This document shows positions 1-7,605 of a DNA stretch of 7,605 nt, piece after piece. The stretch is taken from the NCBI GenBank assembly GCA_900552255.1, contig URZF01000068.1, positions 1 through 7,605 of the forward strand, in the 5' to 3' direction. The translations under genes and the position numbers were made by a program. The number at the start of each line of letters is the position of its first letter. Positions within the stretch are counted from its first letter, which is position 1. Origin of the DNA: an uncultured Eubacteriales bacterium. Lineage in GTDB: Bacteria; Bacillota; Clostridia; Oscillospirales; CAG-272. The notes under the pieces are model-generated. The model saw only the letters and a program-made list of their open reading frames with translations. It searched no databases and was not told the origin of the DNA.

Positions 1-32
1 TATTTCTTAATAAAATAAAAGAAATCAAAAAA

Positions 33-40
33 AGGAGGTG
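33..40 (+). promoter_or_regulatory. Ribosome binding site of rny
   Basis: AGGAGGTG lies 11 nt before the TTG at 52. It is a close match to the anti-Shine-Dalgarno complement and supports the TTG start, since no ATG nearby gives a better-placed start. The preceding 30 bases are very A/T-rich. They contain a TAAAAT at 11-16 that could be a -10 element, but the -35 would fall outside the window, so I do not call a promoter. Confidence 0.8.
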
Positions 41-51
41 TTATATAAGCT

Positions 52-1596
52 TTGAAAGACATCATCATTCCATTGATCGTAGGTATTGTCGCGCTTGTCG
101 TCGGTGCGCTCATCGGATATGTGCTCCGTAAGAAAACCGCGGAAAAGAAAATCGAATCCGCGGAAAAAGAAGCGGAACGGATCGTCGCCGAAGCGGTCAA
201 AACCGGTGAAGCAAAGCGTAAGGAAATGATCGTTGAAGCAAAAGAAGATATCTTAAAGGCCAAAACCGAAGCGGAACGGGAAAACAAGGAACGCCGTCAA
301 GAGCTTTTGAGACTGGAAAACAAGGCGCTGGCCAAGGAAGAAACACTCGAACGGAAAATCGAAAACTTCGAGCGCAAGGATGAAGCGCTGAACAGAAAGA
401 TCAAGGAAAACGAAAGACTTCAAGGAGAAATTGAGCAGATCCGGCAAAGTCAGCTTGCAAGGCTCGAGGAAATTTCCGGCTATACCGCCGAAACGGCAAA
501 GGCCGAGCTCGTTTCCAAGATCGAATCCGAAGCGAAGCGTGAAGCTGCCGTAAAGCTCGCGCAGATCGAAAGCGATCTCCACAATGAAGCCGATACCAAA
601 GCGAAAAACATCATTTCTCTTGCCATCCAGCGGATCGCGTCCGATCAGGTTTCGGAAACCACCGTCTCCGTTGTCCCGCTTCCCAGCGATGAGATGAAAG
701 GACGCATCATCGGCCGCGAGGGACGGAACATCCACAAAATCGAAACGCTCACAGGCGTTGATCTGATCATCGACGATACGCCGGAGGCGATCACGCTCTC
801 CTGCTTCGATCCGATCAGACGCGAGATCGCAAGGATCACGCTTGAAAAGCTGATATCGGACGGACGGATCCATCCGTCGAGAATCGAGGAAACCGTTGAA
901 AAGGCACGGCGCGAGGTGGAGGCTTCCATCAAGCAGGCCGGAGAAAAGGCCGCGTTTGATACCGGCGTCAACGGACTGCATCCCGACCTCGTCCGCTTCC
1001 TCGGAAGGCTGAAATACCGCACCAGCTACGGACAAAATGTATTGACTCACTCGGTTGAGGTCGCCTATCTCGCCGGCATCATGGCGAATGAGCTCGGCGT
1101 CGACAGCGTGCTGGCCAGACGCGCGGGACTGCTCCATGACATCGGCAAAGCGCTGACGCAAGAGGTTGAGGGCTCGCACATTCAGCTCGGTGTCGAAATC
1201 GCGCGCAAGTTCAAGGAAAATAAGGACGTCATTCACGCGATTGAAGCACATCACGGAGACGTAGAGGCGCAGACCGTCATCGCGGTTCTCGTTCAGGCGG
1301 CGGATGCGATTTCCGCGGCAAGACCGGGGGCCAGACGCGAAGATCTCGACAGCTACATCAAGAGACTGCAAAAGCTCGAAGAAATTTCCAACAGCTTCCC
1401 GGGAGTGGAAAAATCCTATGCCATTCAGGCGGGACGCGAAATCCGAATCATGGTAAAACCCGAACAGGTCGGCGACGACCAAATGATCGTCGTAGCACGC
1501 GACATTGCAAACAAGATCGAATCGGAGCTTGAATATCCCGGTCAGATCAAGGTCAATGTCATCCGCGAAAGCCGTGTCGCGGAATATGCAAAATAA
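52..1596 (+). CDS. rny: Ribonuclease Y (endoribonuclease, membrane-anchored)
   Basis: RNase Y is a membrane-bound endoribonuclease that starts mRNA decay and processes some transcripts in Firmicutes, acting at the inner face of the membrane. The 514 residues show the full family order. There is an N-terminal transmembrane helix (about 4-25). A long charged coiled coil rich in Glu, Lys and Arg follows (about 28-200). The KH RNA-binding domain carries the [10 protein letters not shown] loop at 217-226. The HD phosphohydrolase domain has H333, the H362-D363 pair in LLHDIGKA, H400-H401 and D418 as expected metal ligands. The C-terminus ends in RVAEYAK, typical of the family, and the length is close to the usual ~520. 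All expected catalytic positions are present, so the gene looks intact. It starts with TTG behind a strong ribosome binding site. Glutamate codons are mostly GAA, unlike the PFOR gene in this window. An intrinsic terminator follows about 85 bp downstream, so it ends a transcription unit. Confidence 0.97.
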   Translation: MKDIIIPLIVGIVALVVGALIGYVLRKKTAEKKIESAEKEAERIVAEAVKTGEAKRKEMIVEAKEDILKAKTEAERENKERRQELLRLENKALAKEETLERKIENFERKDEALNRKIKENERLQGEIEQIRQSQLARLEEISGYTAETAKAELVSKIESEAKREAAVKLAQIESDLHNEADTKAKNIISLAIQRIASDQVSETTVSVVPLPSDEMKGRIIGREGRNIHKIETLTGVDLIIDDTPEAITLSCFDPIRREIARITLEKLISDGRIHPSRIEETVEKARREVEASIKQAGEKAAFDTGVNGLHPDLVRFLGRLKYRTSYGQNVLTHSVEVAYLAGIMANELGVDSVLARRAGLLHDIGKALTQEVEGSHIQLGVEIARKFKENKDVIHAIEAHHGDVEAQTVIAVLVQAADAISAARPGARREDLDSYIKRLQKLEEISNSFPGVEKSYAIQAGREIRIMVKPEQVGDDQMIVVARDIANKIESELEYPGQIKVNVIRESRVAEYAK

Positions 1597-1681
1597 CAAA
1601 ACGGCAAATTTTATATATAGATTTTCATATAGATTGCAATAAATGAAAACATCGGGCAACCGAGCATATATAAGATTACCG

Positions 1682-1710
1682 AAAGAGCGGGCGTCTGCCC
1701 GCTCTTTTTT
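1682..1710 (+). terminator. Intrinsic terminator downstream of rny
   Basis: A perfect 11-bp stem pairs 1682-1692 with 1697-1707. It is GC-rich in the middle (GAGCGGGC / GCCCGCTC), has a 4-nt GTCT loop, and runs into a T-tract at 1705-1710. This is a textbook Rho-independent terminator for rny. It also insulates the next gene, whose -35 box begins two bases after the T-tract ends. The remaining rny 3' region (1597-1681) is A/T-rich and holds no gene that I can see; it has only a minor TCGG-GCAA-CCGA mini-hairpin near 1654-1665. Confidence 0.93.
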
Positions 1711-1711
1711 C

Positions 1712-1740
1712 TTGACAAATTTTTCTCAGACTGATATACT
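1712..1740 (+). promoter_or_regulatory. Sigma-A-type promoter for the 1773-2261 gene
   Basis: The -35 box is TTGACA (1712-1717), a full consensus match. The -10 box is TATACT (1735-1740), 5 of 6 to TATAAT. The spacer is exactly 17 nt. Transcription would start near 1747, giving a leader of about 26 nt before the ATG at 1773. A perfect 8-bp palindrome TGTATACA (1740-1747) overlaps the -10 end and the likely start site. It could be a regulator half-site pair or simple chance. This is a strong, probably housekeeping promoter. Confidence 0.88.
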
Positions 1741-1772
1741 GTATACAATTTATAAGGAAGGAGATTTTCCCT

Positions 1773-2261
1773 ATGAAGCCGCTTTTTGAAACGATAACGT
1801 TCCATAATAGCCGGACACCGGCCGATAACCTGAAAGCGCTCTCATTTGACACGGTACCGTCAAAGCTTTCCTCTTTTTCGGTTTGTCGATACCATGAACA
1901 TAAACACTTTGCAGGGGAAATATCCGAAACGGACGGCACTTTCCGCATTTATCCGATCGTTTCGTACCGGTCTTCTTTTTTGCCGTCTATCCATGGCAGC
2001 ATAACAGAAGAAAATGACGGCTCAAAAATCGAGATTACCATCTCACCGCCGGCAACACTCCGAATCTTTTTTATTTTTCTCCTGAGCTTTGCCTGTCTTA
2101 TCTTTCTTTTCGCTATCCTGATGAAACCGTTCTCTGTTTTCATGCTGCTTTTCCTGTTCTTAATTTTTCTTGTTTTTTTCCTCTCGGCTTATGGCATGAT
2201 GCGCTGCTTTTATCGGAAAGAGGCGGAAAAATGCAGAGAAAGACTGACCTCTCTATTTTAA
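1773..2261 (+). CDS. Uncharacterised membrane protein with C-terminal two-helix hairpin
   Basis: I do not recognise this as a named family. The 162 residues split in two. A soluble N-terminal part (about 1-92) includes FAGEI at 46-50 and YRSSFLPSIHGSI at 65-77, then alternating strand-like residues. Two closely spaced hydrophobic helices follow (about 96-116 and 119-140) and a basic, Cys-containing tail ends the protein. There is no signal peptide, so the N-terminal domain is probably cytoplasmic. The layout, with a 'Y-R-x-S-F-x-P-x-x-x-G' core ahead of a membrane hairpin, resembles small hypothetical membrane proteins I associate with Firmicutes; this is pattern memory, not a search result. 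The ATG start is well supported: AAGGAG at 1758-1763 lies 9 nt upstream and a strong promoter precedes it. It is a single-gene unit between two terminators. Function is unknown. Confidence 0.85.
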   Translation: MKPLFETITFHNSRTPADNLKALSFDTVPSKLSSFSVCRYHEHKHFAGEISETDGTFRIYPIVSYRSSFLPSIHGSITEENDGSKIEITISPPATLRIFFIFLLSFACLIFLFAILMKPFSVFMLLFLFLIFLVFFLSAYGMMRCFYRKEAEKCRERLTSLF

Positions 2262-2266
2262 CATCA

Positions 2267-2301
2267 AAAAACCACCCTTTGAGTACAAAAGGGTGGTTTT
2301 T
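2267..2301. terminator. Bidirectional intrinsic terminator between convergent genes
   Basis: A perfect 14-bp stem pairs 2267-2280 with 2288-2301 around a 7-nt loop. Its core is CCACCC/GGGTGG, flanked by A-runs on the left and T-runs on the right. Read on the plus strand it ends in five Ts and would terminate the 1773-2261 transcript, whose stop lies 5 bp upstream. Read on the minus strand it also ends in a U-tract and would terminate the pepV-lipoprotein transcript, whose last stop is 35 bp away. One hairpin therefore serves both converging units. Confidence 0.92.
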
Positions 2302-2336
2302 GACTGCACACGGAAGATTCCCATCTATAAAGATTT

Positions 2337-2771
2337 TCAGCTATCTCCGCGCTGAAAGAGGAAGCCTTCCTCCGCATCGCCGCGCAGGACGTACCGATAG
2401 GTTCCGCCATAGGAGACGGCGATGCCGAGACTGCCTGCCCGCACCTCGGAGCCGTCGGCAAGCACAAGATATAGTTCAAAGCTGAACGCACGCAGGTCGG
2501 CGTCCTCAGAAAACATATCTTTTTCAAACCGGAAAACAAGCGTCTCTCCCTTTGGAAGCGAACTCCCCGTCGTGCCTGCTGCCGCAGAGGAAGAAGCCAC
2601 CAATATTTTCCCGATTTCATCCGTATCGCCGACGTAATATTCCACAAAAGCCGACTGTATATCCGCATCGCATTGATTCTCAAACGTCACGGAAAAGCTG
2701 TTTTTGGATTTGCATCCGGCGGCAGGGAGCAAAAAAAGCATCGACAGCAAGAAAGAAAAAAATCTTTTCAT
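2337..2771 (-). CDS. Predicted small lipoprotein, function unknown
   Basis: The 144 residues begin with a lipoprotein signal: basic MKR, a hydrophobic stretch to about residue 16, then AAGC with the putative lipidated Cys at position 20. Ala rather than Leu at -3 is less usual but tolerated. The mature part (about 124 residues) alternates hydrophobic and polar residues, suggesting a beta-sandwich fold. A family name is not evident. It would be anchored on the outer face of the cytoplasmic membrane. The start codon lies only 9 bp after the pepV stop. A short GAGGG ribosome binding site overlaps that stop codon, so translation is probably coupled to pepV. A bidirectional terminator follows. The co-transcription is well supported; a functional link to the cytoplasmic dipeptidase is only an inference. 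This could also be a general ligand-binding or cell-surface protein. Confidence 0.82.
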   Translation of the reverse strand: MKRFFSFLLSMLFLLPAAGCKSKNSFSVTFENQCDADIQSAFVEYYVGDTDEIGKILVASSSAAAGTTGSSLPKGETLVFRFEKDMFSEDADLRAFSFELYLVLADGSEVRAGSLGIAVSYGGTYRYVLRGDAEEGFLFQRGDS

Positions 2772-2780
2772 ACTTTTCCC

Positions 2781-4169
2781 TCACAGGCACAGCCGAAGAA
2801 TGGCCTCGGCATAAATCTTGGCGGAAAGCGTCAGGTGTTCCAGCGATATAAATTCGTCGGCACCGTGCATACGGCTCTCCGTACCGGGAAATTCCGCGCC
2901 GAACGCCACACCGCCGTCCACATTATGGACATAGGTTCCCCCGCCGATGGCAATGCAATGCCCGTTTTTGTTGGTCAGCTCCGTATAGACGGATAAAAGC
3001 GTCCTTATAAATTCGCTGTTTTCGTCCACATAATGCGGTTCGTTTCCGTTCCATTCGTCGACAACAAGTCCTGCCCTTGCGGCGGCTTTTTCAAAGCCTG
3101 CCCGTACCTTTTCCGACGTCCGGCAAACCGGGAATCGGATATCAAAACGTCCCTCAAAGCTGCCCTTATCAAAGGAAAAGACACTGAAAACAAAGGTCAG
3201 CGCACCGGATTTCTCATCGGAAGCCGCAATCCCAAGCGAAGAGCCGTCCGTCTCGCCAAATCGGAATATTTCAGAAAGCCCTGCAAAAAACGCCGAAGTG
3301 CCGTCGTCCGTCGGGAGCGCGCCGAGAAAGGCAAGAAGCGCCGTCACGGCGTTTTTCCCGTCCGCCGGTGTGGAGGCATGCGCGCTTTTTCCCTTGACAG
3401 TCACGTTTACGACATCGTTTTCCGCCGCATATTCGAGAATCACGCCCTCCGGAAAAGCCTTTTCCACCGCCGCAAGCTCTTCCCCGGAAAAGCCGCGAAG
3501 CGCGGCATACGCTCTGTCCGGCACCGCGTTGACGACGGTCCCGCCGGAAGCGGATAAAATCGTCTTTGTTCCGCCGGCGTTGATTTTCTTTACGACCTTG
3601 CCGCGCACCATGCCCTTTTCCAAATTGATGACGGGAAAGCTTCCGTCCGGAGTAAACACACGGGGCGGAAGCGATTCTTTTTTTCGGTAATATGCGAGAT
3701 CGGAAGAGCCGCATTCCTCGTCACAGCCGACGAGAAACCGCACGTTCTGCGAAAGCTCATATCCGCATTCACGGAGCGCGCGAAGCGCAAAAAGAACGGC
3801 GACGGCCGGTCCTTTGTCATCCGCGGAGCCGCGTCCGAGCAGCTTTCCGCCGGCCAACGTCAGCGTATACGGCGGATTGCTCCAGCCGGTCCCCTCCGGT
3901 ACGACGTCGAGATGACAGAGCACGCCGAGCGTCGTCTCCTTTGAGGGATCAAAATCGATCGTACCCATATAATTCTCATGATTTTTGACGGTAAAACCGT
4001 ATTTTTCCGCCATTTCCAGCATTTTTGCAAGCGCGCGCGCCGGTTCCTTCCCGTACGGCATTCCTGCCTCGGCCTCCCCGCGAACGCTCGGGATCGCGAC
4101 AAGCGACGACAGCGCCGCGATCATATCGCCGGCATGATCATCGATATATTTGCTGATTTTCAGCTGCAT
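2781..4169 (-). CDS. pepV: PepV-type dipeptidase (M20 family metallopeptidase)
   Basis: PepV-type enzymes are cytoplasmic zinc dipeptidases that cleave a broad range of dipeptides in the last step of peptide use. The 462 residues match the family length (~470). The M20 metal and catalytic residues are in place: H86 and D88 in CHLDVVPEG, D117 in GRGSADDKGP, the E151-E152 pair in GCDEECGSSD, D175 in TPDGSFPV, and H435 in SRMHGADE. The lid-domain SAHAS motif carries H264, equivalent to the transition-state His of PepV. I chose the ATG at 4169 rather than the upstream ATG at 4271. It has GGGGAGGG about 6-8 nt before it and yields MQLKISKYID, a normal family N-terminus. The 34 extra upstream residues are basic, unlike the family, and overlap the end of the PFOR frame. 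The gene is first of a two-gene unit with the lipoprotein and looks intact. Broad dipeptidase is more likely than a carnosinase or succinyl-diaminopimelate desuccinylase. Confidence 0.93.
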   Translation of the reverse strand: MQLKISKYIDDHAGDMIAALSSLVAIPSVRGEAEAGMPYGKEPARALAKMLEMAEKYGFTVKNHENYMGTIDFDPSKETTLGVLCHLDVVPEGTGWSNPPYTLTLAGGKLLGRGSADDKGPAVAVLFALRALRECGYELSQNVRFLVGCDEECGSSDLAYYRKKESLPPRVFTPDGSFPVINLEKGMVRGKVVKKINAGGTKTILSASGGTVVNAVPDRAYAALRGFSGEELAAVEKAFPEGVILEYAAENDVVNVTVKGKSAHASTPADGKNAVTALLAFLGALPTDDGTSAFFAGLSEIFRFGETDGSSLGIAASDEKSGALTFVFSVFSFDKGSFEGRFDIRFPVCRTSEKVRAGFEKAAARAGLVVDEWNGNEPHYVDENSEFIRTLLSVYTELTNKNGHCIAIGGGTYVHNVDGGVAFGAEFPGTESRMHGADEFISLEHLTLSAKIYAEAILRLCL

Positions 4170-4224
4170 AAAAACCCTCCCCGCCTTGCGGCAAAGCCGT
4201 CCGGCCTTTATTTTTAATTTCAGA

Positions 4225-7584
<3,360 letters not shown>

Positions 7585-7586
7585 GT

Positions 7587-7601
7587 CTCCTGTTTTCCTT
7601 T
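7587..7601 (-). promoter_or_regulatory. Ribosome binding region of the PFOR gene
   Basis: On the minus strand AAAGGA (7601-7596) lies 11 nt before the ATG at 7584. A second AGGAG (7591-7587) lies only 2 nt before it. The first spacing is more usual for initiation, and the second is unusually close. The ATG itself is supported by MAKKKLVVMDGN, a normal PFOR N-terminus. The promoter is outside the window. Confidence 0.55.
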
Positions 7602-7605
7602 CGAT

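Noticed and set aside
253..1659. A 468-codon minus-strand open frame antisense to rny
   Set aside because: It overlaps the intact RNase Y gene almost completely, and its translation shows no domain. It is a shadow of rny codon bias.
4180..4205. GC-rich hairpin-like segment (CGGC-TTT-GCCG) between the PFOR stop and pepV as a terminator or riboswitch
   Set aside because: The stem is only about 4-5 bp with alternatives, and no U-tract follows; it lies directly before the pepV ribosome binding site. There is not enough structure to name a regulatory element.

Overview
The window looks like chromosomal DNA from an anaerobic, low-to-mid GC Gram-positive bacterium of the class Clostridia. Membrane-anchored RNase Y, a PepV-type dipeptidase and a single-chain pyruvate:ferredoxin oxidoreductase (PFOR) together support this, as do strong AGGAGG-type ribosome binding sites. 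It is mostly housekeeping DNA. I see no phage, CRISPR, insertion sequence, tRNA, rRNA or defence system.

Layout. The plus strand carries rny (52-1596), read from a TTG start behind a strong ribosome binding site. A near-ideal intrinsic terminator follows (1682-1710). One base later begins a near-consensus sigma-A promoter (1712-1740) for an uncharacterised 162-residue protein with a C-terminal membrane hairpin (1773-2261). A 14-bp hairpin with U-tracts on both strands (2267-2301) separates this gene from a minus-strand unit converging on it: a dipeptidase (pepV, 2781-4169) followed 9 bp later by a small predicted lipoprotein (2337-2771). Upstream of pepV on the same strand lies a very large PFOR gene (4225-7584), with its start 21 bp inside the right edge.

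The most notable point is at about 4341. PFOR is conserved up to residue about 1081, just past the last cluster-ligand cysteine, and then stops matching the family. Its normal C-terminal ~90-100 residues are absent and are replaced by a 38-residue tail read from unrelated DNA. In another frame that unrelated DNA reads as a plausible C-terminus of a different protein, ending at 4268 just before pepV. Codon choice also changes across this point: GAG/AAG-dominated in PFOR, GAA-rich and mixed AAA/AAG in rny and pepV. The simplest reading is a join between two sequences that were not originally neighbours. It could be a chimeric assembly or a real recombination/deletion; sequence alone cannot decide. 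The gene order PFOR-pepV should not be used as evidence of a functional link until this is settled.

How the genes work together. rny (mRNA turnover), pepV (intracellular dipeptide hydrolysis) and PFOR (pyruvate to acetyl-CoA with ferredoxin reduction) are independent core functions. The only convincing co-expressed pair is pepV and the lipoprotein gene. I did not find a previously undescribed multi-gene system here.
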